Source: Agrobacterium tumefaciens
GTDB taxonomy: Bacteria > Pseudomonadota > Alphaproteobacteria > Rhizobiales > Rhizobiaceae
DNA length: 64,000 bases
NCBI RefSeq assembly: GCF_005221385.1
Contig: NZ_CP039904.1
Location: forward strand, 496,001 to 560,000
Direction: 5' to 3'
Positions 55,034-64,000 of this stretch are shown here, in pieces. A program made the translations under genes and the position numbers. The stretch's first letter is position 1; every line of letters starts with the position of its first letter. A model generated the notes under the pieces. That model worked only from the letters and a program-made list of their open reading frames with translations, was not told the origin of the DNA and made no database searches.

Positions 55034-55507
55034 ATGATTGAGCTCGACAGTTTCGACCGCAAGATTTTGCATGTGCTCGGCGATGACGGGCGGGTGAGCT
55101 GGCGCGATCTGGCGGCCCGTATCGGTCTTTCCTTCACGCCGACGCTGCGCCGCGTGCGCAAGCTGGAAGAGGAAGGCATCATTCGTGGCTATACCGCCGT
55201 GTTCGATGAGAACCGGCTGCTCGGCAATATGGGCGTCTTCATCTCCGTCACGCTGGAGCGGCAGATCAAGGAAGCGCTGACGACCTTCGAACACCACGTC
55301 GCTTCTATCCCCGAAGTCGTGGGCGGTTACCAGACGAGCGGCAGTTCCGATTATCTGATCCACGCCATGGTGCGGGACCTGCCGCATTATCAGGAGCTAC
55401 TGGATTTCCTGACCACGGTTCCCGGCGTGTCGCGCATCCAGTCCAACTTTGCCATCAAGACATTCGTGCGCCGTTCTGCCGCCTTCACCGGAGGTGACGC
55501 GCCGTAA
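55034..55507 (+). CDS. Lrp/AsnC family regulator (BkdR-like)
   Basis: A 157-residue regulator with N-terminal helix-turn-helix (LDSFDRKILHVLGDDGRVSWRDLAARIGLSFTPTLRRVRKLEEEGIIRGYTAVFDE) and a C-terminal RAM effector domain (about 65-145). Such proteins sense branched-chain amino acids and activate bkd genes. Placed exactly between the leftward bkd operon and the rightward leucine operon, it probably controls both. ATG at 55034 has only a weak ribosome site. Confidence 0.92.
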   Translation: MIELDSFDRKILHVLGDDGRVSWRDLAARIGLSFTPTLRRVRKLEEEGIIRGYTAVFDENRLLGNMGVFISVTLERQIKEALTTFEHHVASIPEVVGGYQTSGSSDYLIHAMVRDLPHYQELLDFLTTVPGVSRIQSNFAIKTFVRRSAAFTGGDAP

Positions 55508-55584
55508 TCAAGGGTTGCCGGCGCGGAGGAGGTGCCGGCAGCTGACAAAAGGGACGGCAAATACCGTCCGGAGGAGGAGACGCG

Positions 55585-56757
55585 ATGAGTTTGAACCTCG
55601 CCGCCATTTTCGACGCCGATCTCGGCCCGGAAATCGCAGCATTGCGCGACAGCGCAAGTGCATTCGCAGACGATAAAATCGCCCCGCTGGCGGCAGAAAT
55701 CGATAGGGACGACCACTTCCCACGTCAGCTCTGGCCGCAAATGGGTGATCTCGGCCTGCACGGCATCACCGTTTCGGAGGAGTTCGGCGGTGCTGACATG
55801 GGCTATCTCGCCCATTGCGTGGCGATGGAGGAGATAAGCCGGGCTTCCGCTTCCATCGGCCTTTCCTATGGCGCTCATTCCAACCTCTGCATCAACCAGA
55901 TCCACCGCTGGGGAACGCAAGAGCAGAAGCACAGATATCTGCCGAAACTCGTCTCCGGCGAACATGTCGGTTCGCTCGCCATGAGCGAGACGGAAGCCGG
56001 ATCGGATGTCGTGTCGATGCGACTGAAGGCGGAGCGCAGGGGCGACCGCTACGTGCTGAACGGCGCGAAGATGTGGATCACCAATGGCCACGAGGCCGAT
56101 ACGCTGGTGGTCTACGCCAAGACGGATATGTCCGCCGGCCCGCGCGGCATCACCGCCTTCCTGATCGAAAAGGGCTTCAAGGGGTTTCGGCCGGCCCAGA
56201 AACTCGACAAGCTCGGCATGCGTGGTTCCCCCACATCAGAGCTGGTTTTCGAGGATTGCGAGGTGCCGGAGGAAAACATTCTCGGACGCCTCAATGACGG
56301 CGTGACGGTGCTGATGAGTGGTCTCGATTACGAGCGCGCCGTGCTGGCTGCCGGCCCGGTTGGCATCATGCAAGCGGCCATCGATCTGGTGCTGCCCTAT
56401 GCCCGCGAGCGCAAACAATTCGGCAAACCCATCGGCGAATTCCAACTGGTGCAGGGCAAGCTTGCCGATATCTATTCGGCCATGAACGCCTCCCGCGCCT
56501 ATGTCTATGCCGTGGCCCGGGCCTGCGACAACGGCCGCATCACAAGGCAGGATGCGGCAGGCGCGATCCTTTTCGCCGCCGAGCGTGCGACGCAGGTGGC
56601 GCTGGATGCGATCCAGCTTCTCGGCGGCTCCGGTTACGTCAATGAAAGCCCGGCCGGACGGCTGCTGCGCGACGCTAAACTCTACGAAATCGGCGCAGGC
56701 ACCAGCGAAATTCGCCGGATGCTGATCGGCCGCGAACTGGTCAAGGGCAACGGGTGA
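55585..56757 (+). CDS. ivd: Isovaleryl-CoA dehydrogenase
   Basis: A 390-residue FAD enzyme of leucine breakdown converting isovaleryl-CoA to 3-methylcrotonyl-CoA. The catalytic Glu is in [15 protein letters not shown], the IVD-specific position, while the usual dehydrogenase site near the C-terminus reads [10 protein letters not shown] without the extra Glu. This pair of features identifies IVD. GGAGGAG precedes ATG at 55585. It starts the operon ivd, mccB, mccA, HMG-CoA lyase, hydratase. Confidence 0.95.
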   Translation: MSLNLAAIFDADLGPEIAALRDSASAFADDKIAPLAAEIDRDDHFPRQLWPQMGDLGLHGITVSEEFGGADMGYLAHCVAMEEISRASASIGLSYGAHSNLCINQIHRWGTQEQKHRYLPKLVSGEHVGSLAMSETEAGSDVVSMRLKAERRGDRYVLNGAKMWITNGHEADTLVVYAKTDMSAGPRGITAFLIEKGFKGFRPAQKLDKLGMRGSPTSELVFEDCEVPEENILGRLNDGVTVLMSGLDYERAVLAAGPVGIMQAAIDLVLPYARERKQFGKPIGEFQLVQGKLADIYSAMNASRAYVYAVARACDNGRITRQDAAGAILFAAERATQVALDAIQLLGGSGYVNESPAGRLLRDAKLYEIGAGTSEIRRMLIGRELVKGNG

Positions 56758-56766
56758 GGACACGCG

Positions 56767-58368
56767 ATGAAGCTTACATCCAGCCTGAGCCGCGACCCCG
56801 CCTTCACCGCTAATACCGCTCTCATGTCCGGTCTGGTGGAAGATTTGAGAGGGCACGTCGAAAAAATCTCCAAAGGCGGCGGCGACAAGGCCCGCGAGCG
56901 GCATCTTTCCCGCGGCAAATTGCTGGCGCGCGACCGCATCGAAGGCCTTCTTGATACCGGCAGCCCATTCCTCGAATTTTCGCAATTTGCAGCTTACGAG
57001 GTCTATGACGAACCCGTTCCCGCCGCTGGCATTATCACCGGCATCGGCCGGGTCTCAGGCCGCGAATGCGTGATCGTTGCCAATGATGCGACGGTGAAGG
57101 GCGGTACCTATTATCCGCTGACGGTGAAAAAACATCTGCGCGCGCAGGAAATCGCCACTGAGAACCGCCTGCCCTGCATTTACCTCGTGGATTCCGGCGG
57201 CGCGAACCTGCCCAATCAGGACGAAGTCTTTCCCGACCGCGATCATTTCGGCCGCATCTTCTATAATCAGGCCAACATGTCGGCGGCCGGCATCGCCCAG
57301 ATCGCGGTGGTGATGGGCAGTTGTACAGCGGGCGGGGCCTATGTGCCGGCCATGAGCGACCAGTCCGTCATCGTCAAAAATCAGGGCACGATCTTTCTCG
57401 GCGGGCCGCCGCTGGTGAAGGCTGCGACCGGGGAAGTGGTGACGGCTGAAGAACTGGGCGGCGCGGATGTGCATTCGCGGCAATCCGGTGTCACCGATCA
57501 TTATGCCAACGACGACCGCCACGCGCTGGCGCTGACCCGGCGGATCGTCTCCACGCTGAACCGTCGCAAACAGGTGGAGCTGGATATTCGCGAGCCGGCG
57601 GAGCCGCTTTATCCGGCTGAAGATCTTTATGGCATCGTACCCGCTGATACGCGAAAACCCTTCGAAGTGCGGGAGATCATCGCCCGTCTGGTGGACGGTT
57701 CCGAATTCGATGAGTTCAAGGCGCTTTACGGCACCACGCTGGTCTGCGGTTTTGCCCATATCCATGGCTATCCCGTTGGTATCGTCGCCAATAACGGCAT
57801 TCTGTTTTCGGAATCGGCGCTGAAGGGGGCGCATTTCATCGAACTCTGCTGCCAGCGCGGCATTCCACTGGTTTTCCTGCAAAACATCACCGGCTTCATG
57901 GTCGGCAAGGCCTATGAGGCTGGTGGCATCGCCAAGGATGGCGCAAAGCTCGTCACCGCTGTCGCATCAGCCAGGGTGCCGAAATTCACCGTCATCATCG
58001 GCGGCTCCTTCGGCGCCGGCAATTACGGCATGTGCGGCCGCGCCTACTCGCCGCGCTTTTTGTGGATGTGGCCAAATGCCCGCATTTCCGTGATGGGCGG
58101 CGAACAGGCGGCGTCCGTCTTGGCGCAAATCCGCCGAGACGGCATCGAGGCTGATGGCCGCCACTGGTCGAAAGAAGGCGAAGAGGCGTTCAAGCAGCCG
58201 ATCCGGGAAAAATACGAGCGGGAAGGCCATCCCTATTATGCCAGCGCAAGGCTGTGGGATGACGGCATCATCGACCCGAAAGATACCCGCCTCGTGCTTG
58301 GCCTTGGTCTTTCCGCGGCGCTCAACGCACCTATAGAACCCACCCGTTTTGGCATATTCAGGATGTGA
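56767..58368 (+). CDS. mccB: 3-Methylcrotonyl-CoA carboxylase beta (carboxyltransferase) subunit
   Basis: A 533-residue carboxyltransferase of crotonase fold: [66 protein letters not shown], and [30 protein letters not shown]. The PNQDEVFPD stretch separates methylcrotonyl- from propionyl-CoA carboxylase. It moves CO2 from biotin to 3-methylcrotonyl-CoA. Nine bases after ivd and seven before mccA. Confidence 0.96.
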   Translation: MKLTSSLSRDPAFTANTALMSGLVEDLRGHVEKISKGGGDKARERHLSRGKLLARDRIEGLLDTGSPFLEFSQFAAYEVYDEPVPAAGIITGIGRVSGRECVIVANDATVKGGTYYPLTVKKHLRAQEIATENRLPCIYLVDSGGANLPNQDEVFPDRDHFGRIFYNQANMSAAGIAQIAVVMGSCTAGGAYVPAMSDQSVIVKNQGTIFLGGPPLVKAATGEVVTAEELGGADVHSRQSGVTDHYANDDRHALALTRRIVSTLNRRKQVELDIREPAEPLYPAEDLYGIVPADTRKPFEVREIIARLVDGSEFDEFKALYGTTLVCGFAHIHGYPVGIVANNGILFSESALKGAHFIELCCQRGIPLVFLQNITGFMVGKAYEAGGIAKDGAKLVTAVASARVPKFTVIIGGSFGAGNYGMCGRAYSPRFLWMWPNARISVMGGEQAASVLAQIRRDGIEADGRHWSKEGEEAFKQPIREKYEREGHPYYASARLWDDGIIDPKDTRLVLGLGLSAALNAPIEPTRFGIFRM

Positions 58369-58375
58369 GGCGACG

Positions 58376-60373
58376 ATGTTCTCGAAAATACTGATCGCCA
58401 ACAGGGGCGAAATCGCCTGCCGCATCATCCGCACTGCCCGCAGCATGGGCATACGCACTGTCGCCGTTTATTCGGACGCCGACCGTGACGCCATGCATGT
58501 GGCACTGGCCGACGAGGCAATTGCCATCGGCCCTGCGCCCGCGCGTGCCTCCTATCTCGACGGCGAAAAAATCATCGCCGCCGCAAAAGCGACCGGCGCG
58601 CAAGCCATTCATCCCGGTTACGGTTTCCTCTCCGAAAATGCCGGCTTCGCCGAAGCCTGCGCCGCTGCCGGGCTCGTTTTCATCGGCCCGCCGGCCACAG
58701 CAATCCGCGCCATGGGCGGGAAAAGCGAAGCGAAAGCGCTGATGGCGAAGGCCGGCGTTCCCGTCGTTCCCGGCTATCACGGGGAGGATCAGGCAGAAGA
58801 ACGGCTGGGCAGCGAGGCGGAGGCCATCGGTTATCCCGTTCTGCTCAAAGCCTCGGCCGGTGGCGGCGGCAAGGGCATGCGCATCGTGCGGAAGAAACGC
58901 GACTTTGCGGCAGAGCTTGCCGGCGCAAAGCGCGAGGCGCTTGCCGCCTTCGGCGATGACCGCATGTTGATCGAGAAATATCTCGAACGGCCACGGCATG
59001 TGGAAGTGCAGGTCTTTGCCGATGGCCACGGCAATTGTGTCTCGCTTTTCGAGCGCGATTGCTCGATCCAGCGCCGGCACCAGAAGGTCATAGAGGAGGC
59101 ACCCGCTCCCGGCCTGCCCGATGCCTTGCGGCAACGCATGTATGATGCGGCAACCGCCGCCGCCCGCGCCATCGATTATCGCGGCGCGGGAACCGTGGAA
59201 TTCCTGCTCGACCCTTCCGGCGACTTCTATTTCATGGAAATGAATACGAGACTTCAGGTCGAGCATCCGGTGACGGAATATATTACCCGGCTCGATCTGG
59301 TCGAATGGCAGATCCGCGTCGCGAACGGCGAGGTCCTGCCGGAAAGCTGGACCGATCTCGACATCAACGGCCATGCCATCGAGGCGCGGATTTACGCCGA
59401 AGACCCGGCGCATGATTTGCTGCCGTCGATCGGCACGGTCAGCCATCTCGTTTTTCCCGATGAAGGCCCGTATCTCAGGATCGATAGCGGCATCCGCGCC
59501 GGAGACGCGATCACCGTGCATTATGATCCGATGATCGCCAAGCTGATCGTCTGGGATCATGACCGAGCCGCCGCCGTGCGGCGGCTGGGGCTGGCGCTGG
59601 AAAAACTGGCAATATGCGGTGTCACCAGCAATGTTGCCTTTCTGGCGCGGCTTGCAAGGCTCGAGGCTTTCGCCAACGCCGATCTCGATACCGGCTTCAT
59701 CGCCCGCAACGAGGCGGCACTTTTCGCCCCCGCAGCCACCGGCGAGAGCGAGAAAGCTGTAGCCGCGCTTGGCCTTCTTCTTTTGCGACAGAAAGCGGCC
59801 AAGACTGGTTCTCTGTCATCGGCCGATCCCTATAGCCCTTGGAACAACACTAACGCTTTCCGCCTGAATGCACCAACGCGGGAAACCCTGAATTTCACTC
59901 TCGACCACCAGCCGCTCACGGTTGCGGTTACTCATGAGGAGGACGGGTTTTCGCTGGAGATTGACGGCGGGTCGATCCGTGTCGCCGGGAACCTCTCAGA
60001 AAATGGCGAGCTGCGTGCGGCCATAAATGGCAGGGGTAAGCAGGGCTATCTCTTTTCGGAAGGTAGCAGCACCGCCCTTTTTCTGGATAGCGAACACTAT
60101 CGCATCAGCCAGCCGGACCCGGTCGATATTGCCGATTCCACCAGTCACACCGGCGGTCTGGAGGCGCCCATGCCGGGTGTTATCCGCGCTTTGCTGAGCC
60201 AGAAAGGTGCGCTCGTCGAAGCAGGCGAGGCGCTGGTGGTAATGGAGGCGATGAAAATGGAGCACACGATACGTGCTCCGGCGAAAGGTATCGTCGCCGC
60301 CATCAACTGTGCCGAAGGCGATATGGTGACCGCCGGTGCTGTGCTGGTAAACTTCGAGCCGGAAGGTGCGTGA
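58376..60373 (+). CDS. mccA: 3-Methylcrotonyl-CoA carboxylase alpha (biotin) subunit
   Basis: A 665-residue biotin carboxylase/carrier. The biotin carboxylase domain (about 1-450) starts MFSKILIANRGEIACRIIRTAR and has ATP-grasp motifs KASAGGGGKGMRIV and FMEMNTRLQVEHPVTE. The C-terminal biotinyl domain holds the biotin lysine in VVMEAMKMEHT (near residue 627). ATG at 58376 follows GAGG. It ends one base before the HMG-CoA lyase start. Confidence 0.96.
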   Translation: MFSKILIANRGEIACRIIRTARSMGIRTVAVYSDADRDAMHVALADEAIAIGPAPARASYLDGEKIIAAAKATGAQAIHPGYGFLSENAGFAEACAAAGLVFIGPPATAIRAMGGKSEAKALMAKAGVPVVPGYHGEDQAEERLGSEAEAIGYPVLLKASAGGGGKGMRIVRKKRDFAAELAGAKREALAAFGDDRMLIEKYLERPRHVEVQVFADGHGNCVSLFERDCSIQRRHQKVIEEAPAPGLPDALRQRMYDAATAAARAIDYRGAGTVEFLLDPSGDFYFMEMNTRLQVEHPVTEYITRLDLVEWQIRVANGEVLPESWTDLDINGHAIEARIYAEDPAHDLLPSIGTVSHLVFPDEGPYLRIDSGIRAGDAITVHYDPMIAKLIVWDHDRAAAVRRLGLALEKLAICGVTSNVAFLARLARLEAFANADLDTGFIARNEAALFAPAATGESEKAVAALGLLLLRQKAAKTGSLSSADPYSPWNNTNAFRLNAPTRETLNFTLDHQPLTVAVTHEEDGFSLEIDGGSIRVAGNLSENGELRAAINGRGKQGYLFSEGSSTALFLDSEHYRISQPDPVDIADSTSHTGGLEAPMPGVIRALLSQKGALVEAGEALVVMEAMKMEHTIRAPAKGIVAAINCAEGDMVTAGAVLVNFEPEGA

Positions 60374-60374
60374 G

Positions 60375-61301
60375 ATGGACTGGCCCCGCAGCGTGAAGAT
60401 CGTAGAGGTGGGCGCGCGTGACGGCCTGCAGAACGAAAGCGCCGAGGTTCCCGCCGCCATCAAGATCGAATTGATCGAACGACTTGCCGCAGCCGGTTTG
60501 CCAGCGGTCGAGGCAGGAGCTTTCGTGTCGCCCAAAAGAGTTCCGCAGATGGCGGCTTCGGCGGCGGTGTTTCGGGGCCTGAAACAGCGGCAAGGCACAG
60601 CCTATCCGGCGCTCGTTCCCAATATGAAAGGTTTCGAGGCGGCCATTGAAGCCGGCGTGACGGAAATCGCCGTTTTCGTCTCCGCATCCGAAGGATTCAG
60701 CCAGCATAATATTGGTTGCACGCGTGCGGAAAGCCTCGAACGATTACACGACGTCGCAGAGGCCGCAACTGGCCGAAATATCCGCATGCGCGGTTACGTC
60801 TCCTGCATCGCCGGCTGCCCCTATGATGGCGCGGTTGCGCCCGATGAGGTGGCGGCAATGGCTGAGGCGCTTATCGCGCTGGGCTGCTATGAGATTTCGC
60901 TCGGCGATACGATCGGCATCGGCACGGCCGGCCGGATTCGCAATGTCATCGAGCGTGTGTCGAGCCGCATCCCGCGCGAAAAAATCGCCATGCATTTCCA
61001 TGATACCTATGGGCAGGGCGTCGCCAATGTGCTGGCCTCGCTTGAGGAAGGCATCGTCGTTTTCGACAGTTCCGTTGCCGGGCTGGGCGGCTGCCCCTTT
61101 GCGCCGGGAGCGAGCGGCAATGTCGCCACCGAAGATGTCGTTTATCTGCTGCAAGGGCTTGGCATCGGAACCGGTATCGACCTGATGGCGGTAGCGAAGA
61201 CCGGTGACTGGATCAGCCGGCATCTCGGCAGGCCGAACGCGGCACGCGCCGGAAAAGCGCTGCTCGCCGCAAAACAGGAGGGTGACCTGAATGGCGGATG
61301 A
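60375..61301 (+). CDS. Hydroxymethylglutaryl-CoA lyase
   Basis: A 308-residue TIM-barrel lyase cleaving HMG-CoA to acetyl-CoA and acetoacetate, the last leucine-specific step. Signatures are VEVGARDGLQNE, AGAFVSPKRVPQMA, YVSCIAGCPYDG, SLGDTIGIGTAGRI, MHFHDTYGQG and the catalytic-loop GLGGCPFAPGASGNVATEDVVYLL. ATG at 60375 is used (GGAAGG 8 nt upstream); a GTG at 60366 is an alternative. It overlaps the next gene by 11 bp. Also called mvaB or liuE. Confidence 0.95.
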   Translation: MDWPRSVKIVEVGARDGLQNESAEVPAAIKIELIERLAAAGLPAVEAGAFVSPKRVPQMAASAAVFRGLKQRQGTAYPALVPNMKGFEAAIEAGVTEIAVFVSASEGFSQHNIGCTRAESLERLHDVAEAATGRNIRMRGYVSCIAGCPYDGAVAPDEVAAMAEALIALGCYEISLGDTIGIGTAGRIRNVIERVSSRIPREKIAMHFHDTYGQGVANVLASLEEGIVVFDSSVAGLGGCPFAPGASGNVATEDVVYLLQGLGIGTGIDLMAVAKTGDWISRHLGRPNAARAGKALLAAKQEGDLNGG

Positions 61302-62067
61302 GTTGTTGCGTGAGACACGCAAGGATGTTCTGTGGCTGACGCTCAACCGGCCCGAGGTGCACAACGCCCTTAATGCTGCGATGACGGATGCGCTCACGGA
61401 TGCCATCCGCGCTGCATCCGGTGACCACAGCCTGCGCGCCGTGGTAATAACGGCAGCGGGAGACCGCAGTTTCTGTTCGGGAGCCGATCTCAAGGAAAGC
61501 GCGGGGGGCATGTTCCTTTCGCGCGATGGAACAAACCCGATCGCCGATGTGATGCGCGCCATCGAGCGATGCGAAAAACCTGTCATTGCCCGTGTCAATG
61601 GCAGGGTCTTGGCCGGCGGGCTAGGCCTCGTTGCCGCCTGCGATCTTGCCTATGCCGCAGATCACGCCGAATTCGGCCTGCCGGAAGTGCGGGTCGGGCT
61701 TTTCCCGGCCATGGTGGCGGCGAAGCTTCTGGCGAAAATACCGTTGAGTGGGCTTCAGGAAATGGCCTATCTCGGCCAGCCAGTCAGCGCCCCGGAGGCA
61801 ACGCGTCTCGGCCTTGTCAATCGCGCAGCACCTGCGGCCGAACTCGATCGCTTGATCGAGGATGTTCTTGCAAAGCTGCGACAGAATGCGCCGGGCGCCA
61901 TCGCAGCCGGAAAGGCAGCCTTGCTGGCGATGCGCGACATGCCGTCCGATGAGCGGCTGACCTTTGCCGAAAGTACCATCGCCACCATCAGCCGCAGCGA
62001 TGAAGCCCGCGAAGGACGGCAGGCTTTTGCGGAAAAGCGGCCTCCTGTATGGGCGGGCACATCCTGA
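61291..62067 (+). CDS. liuC: Enoyl-CoA hydratase, probably methylglutaconyl-CoA hydratase
   Basis: A 258-residue crotonase: [14 protein letters not shown], then FCSGADLKE, and the second oxyanion-hole region [40 protein letters not shown]. The place between HMG-CoA lyase and the end of the leucine operon indicates hydration of 3-methylglutaconyl-CoA to HMG-CoA; function rests on context more than on residues. It completes ivd, mccB, mccA, lyase, hydratase. Confidence 0.88.
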   Translation: MADELLRETRKDVLWLTLNRPEVHNALNAAMTDALTDAIRAASGDHSLRAVVITAAGDRSFCSGADLKESAGGMFLSRDGTNPIADVMRAIERCEKPVIARVNGRVLAGGLGLVAACDLAYAADHAEFGLPEVRVGLFPAMVAAKLLAKIPLSGLQEMAYLGQPVSAPEATRLGLVNRAAPAAELDRLIEDVLAKLRQNAPGAIAAGKAALLAMRDMPSDERLTFAESTIATISRSDEAREGRQAFAEKRPPVWAGTS

Positions 62068-62134
62068 ACAGCAGCACGCTCACCGTAGTCGTCGTCTCCC
62101 CGAGGCGTTAATCGATATAATGCCCGCAGCCGCG

Positions 62135-62163
62135 TTGACCCGGTTCAGCAAATCGCGTTCTAT
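62135..62163 (+). promoter_or_regulatory. Candidate sigma70-type promoter of panC-panB
   Basis: TTGACC (62135-62140), 17 nt, TTCTAT (62158-62163) within the 142-bp gap after liuC, 47 bp before the panC start. Confidence 0.45.
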
Positions 62164-62209
62164 CCAGCACCTTTCGCCGGACGGTGATCGGGCAGCCGGA
62201 GGAGACCCT

Positions 62210-63088
62210 ATGCGCCTTGTAAAAACCGTCGCCGAATTGCGGGATGCGATTTCCGCCTTTCGCCGCGAAGGCAAGACTGTCGGCTTTGTGCCGACCATGG
62301 GTTTTCTCCATATCGGCCACCTCACACTCGTTGCCAAAGCCAAGGCAGAAAACGACGTGACGGTGGTTTCCATCTTCGTCAATCCGCTGCAATTCGGCGC
62401 CAATGAGGATCTGGCGCGTTACCCGCGTGACCTCGCCCGCGATAGCGCGTTGCTGGAAGAGGCGGGCGTCGATATTCTGTTCGCGCCAGAGGTAACGGAG
62501 ATGTATCCGCGTCCGATGTCGACCGTCGTGGATGTGCCGGAACTGGGCAGCCAGCTGGAAGGCGCGGTGCGGCCGGGGCATTTTGCCGGCGTCACCACCG
62601 TCGTAACCAAGCTCTTTAACCTCGTCCAGCCGGATGCCGCCTATTTCGGCGAAAAGGACTATCAGCAGGTGACGCTGATCCGTCGCATGGTCGAAGACCT
62701 TGCCCAGCCGGTGCGGGTCGTTCCCGTCGCCACGGTGCGTGAAGCGGATGGTCTCGCCTGCTCCTCGCGCAATGTCTATCTGACCCCCGAGCAACGTGCT
62801 GCCGCGGTGATCGTGCCGCGCGCGCTTGAAGAAGCTAACCGGCTTTATGACCAAGGCCTTGATGATCCCGCCGCCCTGGAAGCGGCGATAGAAAAGTTCA
62901 TCGCCGCTGAGCCATTGGCTTCGCCGGAGGTCGTTGCGGTGCGCGATCCCGATACGCTGGCGCCGGTTACCTCCGTGCAGGCAGGTCCCGTTCTGGTGGC
63001 GCTGTTCGTGCGCTTCGGCAGCACGCGCCTTCTCGACAACCGCGTCATCTGCCGCGACAAAACCAATCAACAGGAGGCCGCACGATGA
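62210..63088 (+). CDS. panC: Pantothenate synthetase
   Basis: A 292-residue ATP-dependent ligase joining pantoate and beta-alanine. Motifs are [15 protein letters not shown] (HIGH), [29 protein letters not shown] and [23 protein letters not shown] precedes ATG at 62210; the open frame continues far upstream without similarity. The stop overlaps panB (ATGA). Confidence 0.97.
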   Translation: MRLVKTVAELRDAISAFRREGKTVGFVPTMGFLHIGHLTLVAKAKAENDVTVVSIFVNPLQFGANEDLARYPRDLARDSALLEEAGVDILFAPEVTEMYPRPMSTVVDVPELGSQLEGAVRPGHFAGVTTVVTKLFNLVQPDAAYFGEKDYQQVTLIRRMVEDLAQPVRVVPVATVREADGLACSSRNVYLTPEQRAAAVIVPRALEEANRLYDQGLDDPAALEAAIEKFIAAEPLASPEVVAVRDPDTLAPVTSVQAGPVLVALFVRFGSTRLLDNRVICRDKTNQQEAAR

Positions 63089-63924
63089 GCACCCATGGAA
63101 AACTGAAGCGGCTGACGACGGCCTCCATCCGGCAAATGAAAGGTGAGGCGCGCATCGTCTGCCTCACCGCCTATACGACGCCGATCGCCCGCCTGCTCGA
63201 TCCGCATTGCGACCTGCTGCTGGTGGGAGATTCCCTGGGCATGGTGCTTTACGGCATGGACACGACGGTTGGTGTCACACTGGACATGATGATCGCCCAC
63301 GGCCGCGCCGTCATGCGCGGCGTCAACCGAGCCTGCGTTATCGTCGACCTTCCCTTTGGCACCTATCAGGAATCCAAGGAACAGGCCTTCCGCAACGCTG
63401 TGCGGCTGATGCAGGACACCGGCTGCGACGGCGTGAAGCTGGAAGGCGGCGAGGAAATGGCGGAGACAATCGCCTTCCTCGTGGCCCGTGGCATTCCTGT
63501 CTTTGGCCATGTCGGGCTGATGCCGCAGCTTGTCCACACCGCCGGCGGCTTCCGCTCGCTCGGCCATTCGGAAGCGGAAACGCAGAAAATCTGGCGAGAT
63601 GCGATTGCTGTCGATCAGGCGGGCGCCTTCGCCATCGTCGTGGAAGGCACCGTCGAGCCGCTTGCCCGAGAGCTGACCGAGAAACTTTCCGTCCCCACCA
63701 TCGGCATCGGCGCATCGCCGGCCTGCGATGGGCAGGTGCTCGTTTCCGACGACATGCTCGGCCTCTTCACCGACTTCAAACCGAAATTCGTTAAACGTTT
63801 TGCCGATCTTGGTGCGGCGGTTTCGGATGCAGCCAGGGACTATGCCGATGAGGTGCGCTCCGGCGCGTTTCCGGGGCCTGAGCATACGTTTCAGGTTCGC
63901 AAGCCGTCGCGTTCGGGGGAGTGA
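63085..63924 (+). CDS. panB: 3-Methyl-2-oxobutanoate hydroxymethyltransferase
   Basis: A 279-residue barrel enzyme that makes ketopantoate from 2-oxoisovalerate (the oxoacid of valine) and methylene-tetrahydrofolate. Motifs are [28 protein letters not shown] (metal Asp), [22 protein letters not shown] and the catalytic Glu in [15 protein letters not shown]. Coupled to panC. Confidence 0.97.
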   Translation: MSTHGKLKRLTTASIRQMKGEARIVCLTAYTTPIARLLDPHCDLLLVGDSLGMVLYGMDTTVGVTLDMMIAHGRAVMRGVNRACVIVDLPFGTYQESKEQAFRNAVRLMQDTGCDGVKLEGGEEMAETIAFLVARGIPVFGHVGLMPQLVHTAGGFRSLGHSEAETQKIWRDAIAVDQAGAFAIVVEGTVEPLARELTEKLSVPTIGIGASPACDGQVLVSDDMLGLFTDFKPKFVKRFADLGAAVSDAARDYADEVRSGAFPGPEHTFQVRKPSRSGE

Positions 63925-63967
63925 GGGAACCGGGCTGATGTGCTGGACAACGCCCTGACCAAAACTC

Positions 63968-64000
63968 GACGTCATCCTCGGGTCGAGCCCGAGGGCGACG
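63968..64000. repeat. Intergenic palindromic repeat, cut by the window edge
   Basis: GACGTCATCCTCGGG followed by TCGAG and CCCGAGG forms a 7-bp hairpin with the CGTCAT border seen at 25706 and 38894. The rest lies outside the window. 63925-63967 shows no clear terminator. Confidence 0.6.

Overview
The window is GC-rich, densely coded alphaproteobacterial DNA, most likely from Agrobacterium/Rhizobium (Rhizobiaceae). The inference rests on a bigR-blh operon of the type known from Agrobacterium, Rhizobiales-style palindromic intergenic repeats, and the mix of oligopeptide-type ABC transporters, flavin monooxygenases and a complete leucine catabolic cluster. Genus and replicon are inferred, not proven. 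No rRNA, tRNA, CRISPR array, insertion sequence or phage gene was seen.

Region 1 (about 1-34.9 kb) is an organosulfur-scavenging island. It holds seven luciferase-like (LLM) flavin monooxygenases (NtaA/DszA, SsuD, SfnG/RutA and MsnO8 types), three acyl-CoA-dehydrogenase-fold flavoproteins of the SfnB/DszC kind, and one NAD(P)H:flavin reductase. It also holds two M20 amidohydrolases, a periplasmic thiosulfate sulfurtransferase beside a YeeE/YedE sulfur transporter, one complete Dpp/Opp-type ABC transporter with three family-5 binding proteins, and Rrf2 and LysR regulators. Two genes that would normally be called sulfonate-binding proteins lack signal peptides. Both keep the Cys/His/Arg active-site pattern of the desulfinase DszB. 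Together the parts resemble a dispersed version of the dibenzothiophene 4S pathway: uptake, S- or C-oxidation by reduced-flavin monooxygenases, then sulfinate to sulfite. AT-rich palindromes recur at promoter distance in front of several of these genes.

Region 2 (35-44.4 kb) is a catabolic and transport unit: an enolase-superfamily dehydratase or racemase, an SGNH esterase, a binding protein, and a convergent set of two permeases and two ATPases. A FadR-type GntR regulator lies beside it, next to a decayed LysE-family exporter carrying a hexanucleotide repeat.

Region 3 (44.6-47.2 kb) is the bigR operon: a persulfide dioxygenase-phosphatase-like fusion (Blh), the BigR repressor and two half-size YeeE/YedE membrane proteins, preceded by a promoter whose -10 lies inside an inverted repeat.

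Region 4 (47.2-62 kb) has gpmI followed by branched-chain amino-acid catabolism. One strand carries thiolase, acyl-CoA dehydrogenase, and BCKDH E1-alpha, E1-beta and E2. The other carries an Lrp-type regulator and the leucine (liu) operon ivd, mccB, mccA, HMG-CoA lyase and methylglutaconyl-CoA hydratase. The window closes with panC-panB and the start of another intergenic repeat.
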